Positions 13,501 through 25,226 of a DNA stretch of 64,000 nt are shown piece after piece. The DNA comes from Chrysoperla carnea (taxonomy: Eukaryota; Arthropoda; Insecta; Neuroptera; Chrysopidae): NCBI RefSeq assembly GCF_905475395.1, contig NC_058341.1, positions 58,163,501 to 58,227,500 on the forward strand. The letters are read 5' to 3'. Position 1 is the stretch's first letter; every line of letters begins with the position of its first letter. The notes beneath the pieces are model-generated. The model was not told the origin of the DNA and ran no database searches. It was given only the letters and a program-made list of their open reading frames with translations. Position numbers and translations under genes: made by a program.

Positions 13501-16049
13501 AATAAAAACATATTGCCAAATGTACCTTTAATTTTAATGAAAAACAAAAATAATGAAGAAAATTAGAAAAAAATCCTTCTTCTCTGTCACTATTAAAAAA
13601 AAAAAAATTAAAAAAAATCATCTTTGTACCCCCTCAACCTTCTACCCTTAATAGTTAATGTAATAAATTTGTAGCGATAGATTATAATCAATGCTGTGAA
13701 AAAAATTGTTTAGAAACATTGAAAAAAAAAAAATTAATTGTAAATTCAAAAAGCGAATAAAATAAAAAAATTAAATTAAAAGAAATATATCAATAAAATT
13801 TTGATAAATTTTAAAATAATATGGACAATAAAAAACAAATCGGTGAAAAAGTGTGTGAACTCTTCTCCTTTCTATAAATTTTTCTTCAAATAAAAAAAAA
13901 ACTCTTTCTTAAATCACAAACTTAAATCATCTATCGTAAGACCAAAAAACAAAACAAAGTTAAGTTCCTTTTTCGCTTAACTAAAGAAATATTTATTAAT
14001 TAAAAATGGACTTCACTTATTTAATAACAAAACAAATAAAACCAAACTTTAAAAACCACTTAACCTAAACAAAAAAAAAAATAATACTAAATAAGTAAAA
14101 AAAAATAATTTAATAAAAAAAAATTTTCTAATGCACAATTTATCTACTTTTTAAGGAATACAAGAATCATAAAATATATATAAATATATATTAATTGTTT
14201 AATTTTTAAAAATTTTATTAATATCAAGAAAAACAACAAAATAAAACAGGGGCTGATTCAAATGAAAACGGCGACTAGTTTAGGAATTATTTAAAAATAA
14301 ATGTACAAATTAAATACAGACAATTTAAAAGTGAAATTTTCTAAGTTTAAGAAACCTCCGACAAATGCAGTTTTTTCCTTGTAGCTCTTGCCAAACTTCC
14401 GATTCTCTCGAACACTCTCCATTAAATTACCGATCCGATAGCTAAGAATGCTCTCCATTAAATTACCTTTCAAAAAAACAAAATAAACTCATAATTGGTT
14501 CATTCGCTTGTGGGCTACGATTCCACAGATAGACAGACATAGCGGTCATACTTATAACATCTTACTTTTGGCGTCGGAGGTAAAAAATACTAACACTTCA
14601 GAGCTTTGTTTACGAAATACCCACTCAATAGCTTACGGAAAGACTAATATCCTCTGATGAATACAAATTTGAAATAACGTCAAGTCTACAGAAAAGGTTG
14701 TAAGCGAATGGACATCAATACAGGCCAGTCTTTCCTTACGATAAGAAAATCGAAATTCCAAGCCTGTCGGGTAACTGTTAGCTTGTATAAAGACTGTCCA
14801 TTTTAAAAGTTTTAAACTCGAAAGAATTTTTAAACTGGTACATAAAAAAAATACGTGTATACCTGTAAGGAAAACTAACACGCGCTCTTTCCTGCAGAAG
14901 TGTTTAGCTTAGCTAATATATTTTAAAATTCCACCTATTATACACTTTCTTGCATTTACTGATAAAGGAATTTACTGACTTTATCTGGTTGAGCGTTAAA
15001 TCAAAATTACACTGCTATTATTTAAGAATTACTGGATCGAGTTTGGTTTCGGATGATATTACCGATAATAATCGTCGACACCTCAGCGAAGTCGAAATCA
15101 TTTTTTGTTCGCGCGATATCAATCAGGAAAAAATTTAAAAAAAAGCTCGCTCGGCTAGAAACGATTCCACCGAATGTTATGAAATTCCTTTCGGATCATA
15201 TTTTTTAATTTCACAATATTATAATATGTTTCACTACTGCTTATTGAATTTTTAAGTAATAGGTCCTATCATATATTTTAATGAGTCTGAATTTATTTGT
15301 CCATTAATTTCGCAAATAATTCCTAAATTGTCATTCAATTTCATTTGAATAACTAATCCTGTTACCTTTATCTTATTATCTCTTCTACTAAAAAAACATT
15401 AAAAAAATACCCAACAAAAAAATGAATTCTCATCGAAATCTCAAAAAAAAATTATATATATATAACTGCATATAGTGAACATATTTAATAAAAAAAATGA
15501 AAAAAAAATAGTAGTATTTTCAAAAAAAAATATATAAGGATTCTAATTATATTTAAAAAATCAAAAAAAAGTAAAAAAATTATTTAAATTTTGTTTTTTT
15601 GTTATTGTTAATATTGTAGTATATGAAAAAAAGAAACAAATATAAAAAAAAATATGGAAGAATATCCCCCCTCCGAAAATCCACAAAACAAATGAAAATT
15701 GTATGTAAAACAGAATCCCATATATAAAAATTATTGTAACATTATTATATTAATGTTAAATAATAAATCATAATTATATTATTATTGTTATTTATTGATT
15801 TATTTGAACCATATAACGTATAATAAAGGGTAAAACCTAATTGTTGCTAAAGTTCTAGGGGAAGATTATGGAAGAGTTAAATTTTGGTGTAGGAATTAGA
15901 CCACAGTACGTATTAATAATAATGATTTTTATTGATTAATAGTAATACCATACTTTTGAAACTTTGTAAGTGGTTTGTAAGTTAATTTTTTTTTTAATTA
16001 AGTTCGAAAATTGTAATTATGTCCATATCTCTGTAATGGTATTGCATTT

Positions 16050-16212
16050 TGGCCTCGTCTTTAATGGCGTCGAGTTAGCACGGGTTTGTGGATTTTTGGC
16101 ATTTTTCTTAAACCTCGCATTTTTCTTAAGCGATTGCGTTTACTTGCTGATCAGGTTGGCCATGTCTTTAATGGGGTCGAGGTGGCACGTATCTATGGGT
16201 TTTTTGGCTTTT
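16050..16212. repeat. Two-unit tandem duplication, period about 107 bp
   Basis: A unit beginning TGGCCTCGTCTTTAATGGCG at 16050 recurs at 16157 as TGGCCATGTCTTTAATGGGG, each followed by a similar GTCGAG-TGGCACG-like stretch and a TTTTTGGC run. An 81-residue open frame crosses both units but looks like a by-product of the repeat. Confidence 0.55.
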
Positions 16213-16700
16213 TAGTTAACTCTGTGATTAAGGCCATTCACTAATCCATGGGTAGATTGAATTAGCGGCGGGGCGAAAGTAGAGCTGAAAAGGCCCTGGG
16301 GCAAAACCAAATTTGGGGCTCCGTTCACTCCACTCCAAATCACTCGCTATAAAAATACTGTGAAAATGCAAAGTAATAATAACAGTTTTTTGTTCAAAAA
16401 TTTTTGTTATTCACATCTTATACTAACTTGTAGAAACAGTCATGCTACTCATAAAGATGGATACCGTTTAGAAGATGGGCCTGCGAACCCAAGACCCAAT
16501 TGACCCATGATGCTCTCAAAATGCAATTAAGTTATTTGAAATTTTGATCAAGTGAACCAAAATAAATTATCAGAAAAAATGTCAAAATTTTTATTTTGTA
16601 ATTAATAAATACATAAAACGAAAGTTTAATAAAAATTTAGGGGAGTAAATTTGAAATTATTTTCATTATTGGAATTTTTTGGAGGGGTTAAGTAAAAATT

Positions 16701-17968
16701 ATGCAAATCGACATGTTCTCAAAATTTAGTTTACCAAAAACTTACCAAACATCAGATAATTTACAGATGGGTATATTAATGCCTCGAATATTTGAAGCAT
16801 TTTTCCAAGTAAGTTTTAGTCTTATATTTTATAAACAAATCAACAGAGGGGTTCACAAATTCAAAAAGTTCTCTCTACATTAATCAAAGAAAATACACAA
16901 TAGCCCTAAAAATTACAAACGGCTTTTCATATATTATTGTATTGGGTCAGAAGTGGTGAAATGTTGGTTTTCCACATTTTTGCAAACATATCTCGAAAAG
17001 CGTAGACTTTTCTATAAATAATGCTCTATAGAAATAATTTTTTATCCGGTTAAATTAAACATCCGAAGGTACAAAAATTTGCACCCAGCTCAAAGTTGGT
17101 AGGATTGTTCAAAACACCATTTTGATTTAAATCTAAAAAGTCCTCATATCGATCCGATACCTGTAAAAAACTTACTCGGGTTCAAAGATCACAAAAACGG
17201 TGGTGATCTTTTTTATGATGGTGTTTTGAACATAATCCTACCTACTTTGAGCTGGGTGCGAATTGTTGTACCTTCACTCATATTTTTTGGTTTTATTTGA
17301 CCGGATACTTCTGAAACAATATTTCATAAATAAGGTTCTTAATTGCGACTGCTAAAAATTTACCGAGGTATCTTTGATGTCGCGATTCGAAAAACGGATG
17401 CCAATGACATTATTTTCAAATTAAAGCCTCTTCTTTTTATTGAGACGCATTTTATAAATGCCTCGAAACTATACGGGTCAATCTCACGAAATTAAATTCA
17501 CCAAATAAATTAATTTTAGAACCAAAAGCTTCAAATATTGTTTTTCATTATTTGTTTTGAAGGTGTTTTTGTGGATTTATGAAATATTTCTTTGGATTTG
17601 GACAAATAGGCCATTAAAATGTTTATTTTACATTGTTTGCGAAATAATAATCGAAATTATTGTTCAGCTTATTTTATGTACGACAACTCTTATGCTGACC
17701 TGCATCATAATTGTACAACGTGAAGCGGAAAATGGTATACTTGATTTTCCTGAACTAAATTAGTATAAACCTATAGTATTTTATTAAAAAAAATGTAATA
17801 ACAATTGCAGGAAAAATAGCTCCTACCAGCGAAGAAATAAAAAAATTTCACAGGTTTCGAAAGTATTTAAAAGCATACGAAGAAAAACGATGTGATAATA
17901 ATTCATCAAAAACATCTCCAATTGAAGGATTAAATCTTAAACAATTCGAAATCGAAAATACAAACTAA
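16701..17968 (+). CDS. Small predicted membrane protein, three exons, family unknown
   Basis: Proposed exons are 16701-16808 (donor CAA|GTAAGT), 17563-17734 (acceptor TTGAAG|, donor ATG|GTATAC) and 17811-17968 (acceptor TTGCAG|, stop TAA). Phases match and give 145 residues. Residues 1-36 are polar to mixed. Residues about 37-52 are very rich in Trp, Phe and Ile (VFLWIYEIFLWIW), and residues about 58-86 form a long hydrophobic stretch containing two Cys-Glu-type polar positions; together these suggest two membrane-associated helices or a re-entrant hairpin. The tail is charged (KKFHRFRKYLKAYEEKR) and ends in a Ser/Thr-rich segment. I do not recognise the family. An ATTAAA at 18073 and an AATAAA at 18288 could serve as poly(A) signals. 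Intron 1 (754 nt) carries a foldback element. The first exon and its ATG are the least certain parts, since the start could be a later Met or an exon further upstream. Confidence 0.5.
17043..17307. mobile_element. Foldback/MITE-like element in intron 1 of the small membrane gene
   Basis: Long imperfect inverted arms of about 90-100 bp share TATCCGGT, GCACCCAGCTCAAAGT, GGTAGGATT and TTCAAAACACCAT and face each other around a centre of roughly 90 bp. A solitary arm plus centre occurs again at 27597-27730. No coding capacity is seen. Confidence 0.65.
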
Positions 17969-18771
17969 TTAGATCGATTAAGACTATAATTATTTTAGAC
18001 TTTTAGATACCATGTGGAACGATTTGAAAATTGGTCTTTTTCAAAGTATTTTTGTATAACTATTTATTAATTATTAAATATGGTTTATCTTGAATAATCG
18101 TTATCAAAAATTATTAAAAGGCTTACACCGGTGTTTTCCGAATTTTTAAAAATTATAAATTTTGAAGAACTTAGATTAACGCCTTTTCACACAAGTATGC
18201 AGTGAAATTAAAACATCAAAATTTTTATTATTGTACGAATAACTGGTTTTTTTATGAAATACTCAATTAACTTATGAGAATCCAGAAAATAAAATCGTAG
18301 AGTTCTAAGAATAAGAACGCTAATATGAATAAAAAAAGGTAGTATTTAGTTTAATTAATATTTCAAAAAACCTGTATCCTAATTTTAGAAGATCTTGAGT
18401 TTTTAGAAAGCGAAATCTTGAGTAATAAATATTTTTCATATGTGTTTAAATTATCTCGTCATATGACATCATTTATCGGAATCTTCCGTCTTTGTCTTTC
18501 TCTTTACTTTACGTCGTATCTTTCAAAGCGCTAAACAAAGTTTGTTGTTGTTTAACAAACTCATTCATAGATGGCATTTCAAAATGTAAATAAAACAACG
18601 TTTGTCAAGTATTTTTTTATCACTTTTTTACTTGCATTTCACAGTGAATGAACATTTGAACTCAGTGGTCACGTGTAATGTTGACAGATAACAAAATAAC
18701 CTTATTTAAATATTATAAATGTAAACAAGTTCTTGTGATTTTTTAATTCTTATACAATAATACAAAATATA
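17969..18771. other. Spacer between the small membrane gene and GNB1L
   Basis: This 0.8-kb stretch has candidate poly(A) signals for the left gene (18073, 18288) and presumably the GNB1L promoter. A TATTATAAATG lies about 60 nt before the GNB1L ATG, but a TATA role is only a guess. Confidence 0.4.
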
Positions 18772-19794
18772 ATGGCTGTGCTACCACCGGATCCTGTGTT
18801 TACCCTAAAACAAAATGATGTGGGTCTTATACATTGTTTATGTTTTCCACCAACACCTGAAACAAGGCCACCAAATCGTCTTCTTGCCGGAACTGAAAAA
18901 GGCTTTCTCTATATCTGGAGTTTGGATGTAAATTACGTAACATATTTTTATTTGATACACATTTTTAACACAAATACTTTTAATTTACAGTCGAATCGAG
19001 TTCTAAATAAAATTTTTATTGGTAATTCGCTGTTATCAATTCAACATACAGATGATAAGATGATAACCACTTTAAAATCGGGTGAAATTACCGTATGGAA
19101 CATGGAAAATGAGTGCCAATATAAGGAATTACATAAATTAGAATCGGGACCTGGGTTTTGTCGTACAATTCTAGCACAAGATAAATATATCGCAACAAAT
19201 CAAAGTAACTCAACTGTAGAAATCTATGATTTTATGTCAAAGCTCAAAGTTGCATCTTTTGTACCCGATGCCGATTCGAAATTTGGTAATGTAATGTGCT
19301 TACAACATATAAATATTAATGAAAACGATTATATTTTATCCGGTTACGAATCAGGCGATTTATTATTATGGGATACTAAATCATCAAAAACACCGCTAAG
19401 TCAGTTAAAATTACGTGAATTTTTAACATCGATGGATTTTGATATTGCAAATTATCGCGGAATTTGTGGAAATTCTTCGAATTATTTACAAGTATTTAAT
19501 TTGGATCGATCGTTAAATTTGTCACTTAAATGTGAATTATCGATGACAAATAATGGTAGTAATGTTGTAAAAATTCGTCCCGACCGTAAAGTTTTTGTTT
19601 CGGGTGGTTGGGATGGATTTTTACGGATATATTCATGGAAAAGTTTACGACCATTAGCTGTTCTAACAGAACATAAAGGTGCATTATGTGATATTACATT
19701 CTCTGATCGTCCTGTCTCGAGTTGGAAAGTTAAATTAATGGCTGCGGCTGGTAATGACGCACAAATTAGTCTTTGGGATTTGTATAATAATTAA
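18772..19794 (+). CDS. GNB1L: GNB1L-type WD-repeat protein (Asa1 family)
   Basis: The coding sequence is 18772-18927 joined to 18991-19794, giving 319 residues, close to the roughly 327 of human GNB1L. The start ATG has A at -3 and G at +4. WD-repeat strands end in recognisable tryptophan motifs: LYIWSLD, ITVWNME, LLLWDTK, LRIYSWKS and, at the C-terminus, ISLWDLYNN. GNB1L signatures are present, including GFCR after the second blade, GYESGDLLLWD and the IRPDRK...GGWDG block. The family folds as a single seven-blade propeller; human GNB1L and yeast Asa1 are linked to the TTT co-chaperone and to stability of PIKK kinases such as ATR and ATM. Human GNB1L is not a true G-protein beta subunit. The gene has its own AATAAA at 19858 and stands alone, 0.8 kb from its left neighbour. 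The 63-nt intron has no stop and stays in frame if retained; family length and the lack of blade-like residues argue that it is spliced. Confidence 0.93.
   Translation: MAVLPPDPVFTLKQNDVGLIHCLCFPPTPETRPPNRLLAGTEKGFLYIWSLDVNYVTYFYLIHIFNTNTFNLQSNRVLNKIFIGNSLLSIQHTDDKMITTLKSGEITVWNMENECQYKELHKLESGPGFCRTILAQDKYIATNQSNSTVEIYDFMSKLKVASFVPDADSKFGNVMCLQHININENDYILSGYESGDLLLWDTKSSKTPLSQLKLREFLTSMDFDIANYRGICGNSSNYLQVFNLDRSLNLSLKCELSMTNNGSNVVKIRPDRKVFVSGGWDGFLRIYSWKSLRPLAVLTEHKGALCDITFSDRPVSSWKVKLMAAAGNDAQISLWDLYNN
18928..18990 (+). other. 63-nt GT-AG intron of GNB1L, open in frame
   Basis: The intron starts with GTAAAT after the TCTGGAGTTTGGAT codons and ends with TTTAATTTACAG. It is a multiple of three with no stop codon, so a simple open-reading-frame search swallows it as 21 hydrophobic and aromatic residues. 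The flanking protein reads straight from WSLD to SNRV when it is removed, as expected for a propeller blade boundary. Confidence 0.85.
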
Positions 19795-19857
19795 TTTTGC
19801 ATTTATTATTGAGTACTTATTTATTTAATTTAATTTTTTAAATGGCTGTTTTTCTGA

Positions 19858-19863
19858 AATAAA
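19858..19863 (+). terminator. GNB1L poly(A) signal
   Basis: This AATAAA lies 64 nt after the GNB1L stop codon and is the first canonical signal downstream. The 3' UTR would be short. Confidence 0.55.
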
Positions 19864-21074
19864 TATGGGGTATAATTTAAAATATAAGAAACACAAAATA
19901 ATGACTTCAAACATGAGATTCCTTAACGTCTCGAAAAAAATATAAAAAATTATTTCTCTCTCTGGATATCTTAGAAGTTTATCAAAAAATATATAAATTA
20001 AAGTATTTAAAATTTTTTGTTTATTTTTATTACTTTAAGCAATACAATTTTTTCGATTTTCCCGATACATGATTTTTGGCATTTCACCGGTACGCTTGGA
20101 AAATGTCAAAAAATTCAAAATTATTATTGTCTCGTTGTTTATGATGATTATACCGTAAAAGACTTAAAAATCAAAAATGCAGTACATTCGACGACAAGAC
20201 GTTCTTGAGCCATCGTCGAAAATAACTCCAAAATCGTATATACTTCATAAAGGATTCCGGAAGATGCGATACAAAATATTCGATCAATCTTCATATGTAT
20301 CGAATTTTTTTAAATCGAATTCCGAAGAAATAAAGTTTTTGTAATTTTTCCATTTTTTTGCAAAGAGATAACTTAGTTCTTGAAAAAATTCAAAAAAAGA
20401 AATTGTTGTTTCCAATTTCGATAAAATTCTTCACTTTATTTAAAAATATTTCCTGAATTTTCGTGATTTTGGGCCCTATTCTCTAAGCTCTATGATTTTA
20501 GTCTAAGATTGATTGAAAAACCGATTTTTGAGAGACTATTTATTTTATACGAGAGATCAATTCTAAAAGATTATTCTATTTCTTAAAACCCTGTATTTAT
20601 CATTACTTCTTATAGTACAATTAAAATGTCGCTAGATGTCTTGGAATACACTCTCAATTCGATTAATTGCACACAATAAATATAAAATTTTTTTTATTTA
20701 TTATTTTTAATTTTTATTGTTACTTCAAGTGTAATAATTAAGTGACGAAAAGACATAAATAATATATAAATGATTTACTTACCCATCATTCAAAGACACT
20801 TATTAATTGTCGTATTGTTCACAAAAATTTACATACTATAAACACTCTGGGAGTTGATGGCAGTAGAGTATATAAGCGGCATTTCTTTTTATTCTAAATC
20901 TTATACCGTCTAAAAGACGTCGCTAAAACTTAAAAAAACGAAAAAATTTTCAAGAAATTTTGAACCTAAATTGATACACTTTTAAATAAAAAACTAAATC
21001 AAAGTTCGGGGTGACAACCTTGAAATTTCGACTCGAAGATCAAGACATGTGAATTTATTCCACACACGTCGAAC

Positions 21075-21767
21075 TATACAGGGTATCTGTGCTTTAAGTT
21101 GACATATGCTTGAAACTCCAAAAATAATTTTTATCGATAAAAATGCTTCAAGCGAAAAATGTTGGGTGTGTAGGCGCTTATCTTACGCAGGCATTAAACT
21201 TGACATAGGTTTTCAAGATCGATGAAAAGCTCATTCTACTCCATAACTGGTAATTGATAGATGATTAAAAAAGTAACATTTTTTGTTCGAAACATTTTTC
21301 CTCAAATGGTACCGTTTAGGCAAAAACGGACTGAAAAATTTTACCCATAATTGTTTTCCCGTATCAAAATTGTTATTTCGTATAATTCTTTTTGCGAAAT
21401 CTAGGAATTCTTCGAAAAAATTTTTTCAATAAATCCAATAAAAGTGGTTTGTTCCATAAAGACCATTTTTGTTCAAATTGAGTGAACAAACTCACAAAAA
21501 GCTAGTTTTCGACTATCAATTACTGTCTTACAAAAAATGTTTTCAAACAAAAAATTTTTGCGTATTTATAAAGAACAACTTTCTAATTTAAAGCGTTCAT
21601 CTAATGTTTGTCATTTATGAATTAGAGTGAGGTTTTAATTTAACCTGAAAACTTTAATCGAATTCGATGCCTCTGGAACTAACATTTTTTGTTTGAAACG
21701 TTTTCCTCAATGAAATTTATTTATCGAATTTCAAGCATGTTAACTTAAAAAAGAATCATGCTGTATA
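21075..21767. mobile_element. Terminal-inverted-repeat element, family 2, copy 1
   Basis: The left end (TATACAGGGTATCTGTG, then TTTAAGTTGACATATGCTTG) is matched in reverse at the right end (CAAGCATGTTAACTTAAA, then CATGCTGTATA), giving imperfect arms of about 40 bp. The interior is AT-rich with no long open frame. A second copy is at 35539-36213. Confidence 0.6.
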
Positions 21768-22382
21768 TATCCTCAACTTGTTACCAACTCCCAAAGTAAA
21801 AATGATAAAATATTTTTAAATGAACTGATAACTGATTTTATTTATTGTATAAGATTTCCCAGTACAAAATCAATAATATCTTCGGTACATTTTATTTAAA
21901 TAAAAGTAAAAATATGTAATGTGTTCCTGTCTATTGTGTTTTTAAAATTCATATAAATAAGATAGAATAACGATTGATTGCTCCATTTTATACAAGTTAA
22001 ATAATTGGAGAAGATGTGTGGTAGATACATTTATTTAGTGGGAGATTTTAGATAATATTCATATCATACCAATAATCATGTTACTTTCATTTCGTTTTTA
22101 ATTGACTTAAAATTAATTTTTTATTTTTGTAAAGGTGTTTGTACTAATTTAAAAAAAAAACACACTTACATGGCGTCTTAATTTTTATGGTTACATAATT
22201 GATGTCAAAATGAGTTTAGCCCATCGAGAGCTTTGATCCATATTACGTGCAATTTTATCGACCGCAACTAATAAAATCGGTGCTATCTTAAACATAAAGA
22301 TACGAAACCATTAGACTTAATAAATTTTGGACTAACTAAAATGAAGAGGAACTTATGTTTTCCTGTTTTTATAATTTTATAT

Positions 22383-22735
22383 CATCTTATATATTATTAT
22401 TCTAGCAAGTCTATTTCTGTCCTACTCTTATCTTCCTTATTCCTTTATCAAATTCCATTAATCACCCCTCATTTTCTCATCTTATTATGTCTAGGTTTGC
22501 CAAAAAATGTATTCACGGTCTAAAAATGTACCGCTTAGGAAAAAATTTGAACGAAAAATTATCTTTTTAAAACATGTTTATTAGGCAAATATGTTTTTAC
22601 AGATGCTCTCCTAATACTCTATGCATATAATACTCAAAAAATTATTAGGCAAACATGTTAGTTTTTTCAGTTGCCCTCCTGATACTCACATATTATAATT
22701 GCTATTTCAATACATGTTCTCCTAATATTCATTTA
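22383..22735 (+). repeat. Dispersed repeat family 6, copy 1
   Basis: It is the reverse complement of 51530-51820, sharing TATATATTATTATTCTAGCAA-like, TAGGTTTGCC and ACGGTCTAAAAATGTACC segments. Its right half repeats a short unit ending AGATGCTCTCCTAATACTC about two to three times. A 60-residue open frame at 22341 lies mostly within it. Confidence 0.6.
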
Positions 22736-23683
22736 ACAACTTTTGATATTTTTGACCACTTTTCTACGAAATTTGTTTGATTGTTGTTGTTTTTAGCCAC
22801 GGGCTACGGTGGGTAACTATGGGAGCGGAGTTCCGCAGGTTTCCGAGCTAGTTTATATTACTTACGAAAATCGAAATAACTAGAGTAAAGCAACATTCCT
22901 GATTACCGAGCATGAAATTTTTTTATTATTACTAATTTTTTCAAATATTTATCCTGGCGGGTATCGTGGCACTTCTTAGAGGCTAAGCAATGATGATTAG
23001 CTAAACGCTACTATAAAACTGTTAACTTTAACTTTGTTCCAGACGTCATAGCGAACAAAAGGTAAATTAGTCTTGCTTCAGTTTAATTCTTTCGAGATCC
23101 TCTTTGCGCGTTTATTTTTCTGACTATTAAATATAGGGTTTTAAACAATGCCCGCCTGCTTAAAAGTTTAAAAAATTTTAAAATAAGAGAAAGATCTTTA
23201 AATTAATAAATCGTGTTTTCTTTAATTCTCCACGCCAACCACGAAGAAAGACAAAAGACGAATCACACACAATAAAAAAAAATAAGATCAAGGAAAATGG
23301 AGTAGTATAAGGTCAGACTTTTTTTATCATAAGTTTTCGAAAACTTTGTTTTTAGGATTAATTTCGTTTTTGACTTTGAATAGTTAATGTGTTTTTATAT
23401 AAAACTATTTGCTTATTTGAGCCAATATTCGCAGCTAATGGTCGAACTTATTTATTCTAGACAGGTTTAAGATATTTACAAAGTTTAATCAATTGAACTG
23501 TATTTTTATAAGACTTGTATTTAATTCTTTTCATAAATATATTTTGGAAAATTTGTTACTTCAATTTGTTTTTTCAATTTAATATTCCTAATAGTTCATT
23601 TAGTCTTATTAGTTCAGTAAGTCTACAAACGACCCAATGACTAGGGTCCGGTAAAACATTCTTAAAAAACGTACTATAGTTTT

Positions 23684-24180
23684 TGAAAACAATCGACTGA
23701 GTTAATTGTTGAAATACTATGTATAGGTAGTCTTGATTACGCAATCGTTTTTTTCATCAAAGTAAAAAAAGATAGCCACTGATAGAGATCTACATATATA
23801 AACGTATCATAGACACCACTGATATTCCCATATATTACATACTTTATAATTTGCGCTCTCACGGGTACACAGTGATGTTTAGGAAAAGATGTTTCAAACA
23901 AAAGTTGTTTATTTTTTTATAAGGATAATTTTTTACACTTAAACTTTTGTTCTATCTCTGATGGTTTACAAGATGGGTCCTTTGAACCGAAGACCCAATT
24001 GCCCTATTTTGCTCATTTACGAACTCGACTTAGTTTTTTATATCGTGAGCATGCACTTAAAATTTCAGGTTGATATCTTTTTCGTTTTTAAGTTATCGTG
24101 TTGTCAGACAGACAGACGGACGAACAGATAGACTAAACTTAGTATACTTTGATATATTTCATATATACATGGTATAAAAA
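23684..24180 (+). mobile_element. HINE-like element, copy A
   Basis: It starts TGAAAACAATCGACTGAGTT and ends ATATACATGGTATAAAAA. It is a type-2 head (ATTACGCAATCG...). The conserved GTAAACA hairpin is decayed, and an internal deletion joins the GACAGACAGACGGACG tract nearly directly to the 3' end. It is the only copy outside Sobp, lying past the end of that gene. Confidence 0.75.
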
Positions 24181-24995
24181 TTCATACAAGTCGAAAATAC
24201 TGTTACGAAACATCCCACAGAAAAAAGTTTCGATAGAAAGTTGTCGATAATAAAAAAATTTATCGAATGAAAAATTATGAATCAATATTTGTAACGTTTA
24301 TCGTACGAAAAAACCTTTTCTTTTTGCGTAATTTCACTATAAATTAGATAATTTTCAATTTTTTAAAATTTTGCAAAAATACTTCATTTTCTATTCAACA
24401 AAGGCTACCTGTTCACCACACACGGAGTCATTTATTTAAAAATCAAAAGAAATACGTTCTTAAAATTTTTGACGGTATTTTGCGATTTTCTCGTAAAATA
24501 TTCAATTTTTTTTAATTAAAAAAAACCGTATTTTCTTTAGTACGTTTTTAAGAATGTTTCAATATACCCTATTTATTTGTTTCTGGGTAGCATCGAAAAA
24601 GTCCATTTTCATAGAATTACTGGACTATATATAGAGCACTGGAATGCATCGAAATTAATCCTAGATAAGTGAGTTAAAGGGAACGAAAGTGATGATGCGA
24701 TGTTTCTTACGTAAGTACGCACCGGGACTTTTATACTTTCACAGATGTAAAAAAATAACGAAATACAAAAGAATCGTGGTTGACATTTTAACGATATTAT
24801 TTTTCAAAAAAATTGGGGTAAAACGTTCTATCTTTTTCTATAAGGGTTTTCTCATAAAAAGAGGGTTTTCTTTTGAATTTAATAATTCCATAGCAGCTTA
24901 TGTACAGTGATTCATGCGTTTGATGTATCATACGTCATCATTTAGCGGGAAGTTTAAAATAAAAAAATAATATTGTTGACATAAAGATTTTTCAT

Positions 24996-25005
24996 TTTAT
25001 TTATT
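24996..25005 (-). terminator. Sobp poly(A) signals (two overlapping)
   Basis: TTTATTTATT on the plus strand reads as two overlapping AATAAA motifs on the minus strand, about 225 nt beyond the Sobp stop. Confidence 0.5.
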
Positions 25006-25226
25006 ATACCAACATAAAAGTAACAAAACTCACTATATAAAACACGAAAATATTAATAATTTGAGAAATATATATACAATTTTTAAGTTTTTTTTAAAAA
25101 AAAAAAAGGTAGGTACATAATAAAAATGTAAATATAATTTTACTGGCCTTTATGTTTTTTTGAAAAACAAAATAAAATTAAGTAACGTACGTTTCTTTTT
25201 TGATAGCACTAAAGATTTTCAACATT

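Larger units (their letters stand above)
7694..16700. other. 9-kb AT-rich spacer after tomosyn, no supportable gene
   Basis: The first AATAAA after the tomosyn stop is at 8114, with more near 8347 and 8457-8470, so the 3' UTR probably ends somewhere in 7.7-8.5 kb. Contents are a perfect 14-bp-arm hairpin at 9194-9226, an AAT/ATAA microsatellite at about 10447-10515, long A-rich low-complexity stretches (notably 13400-14230 and 15390-15790), a piece of a widespread insect repeat near 14520-14600 and a two-unit tandem duplication at 16050-16212. Open frames here are short and have no domain-like composition. Confidence 0.5.
19795..24995. other. Convergent spacer between GNB1L and Sobp, repeat-rich
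   Basis: It holds a terminal-inverted-repeat element (21075-21767), a repeat shared in inverted orientation with 51.5 kb (22383-22735) and HINE-like copy A (23684-24180). Short open frames at 20017, 22341 and 24689 show no recognisable protein. Confidence 0.5.
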
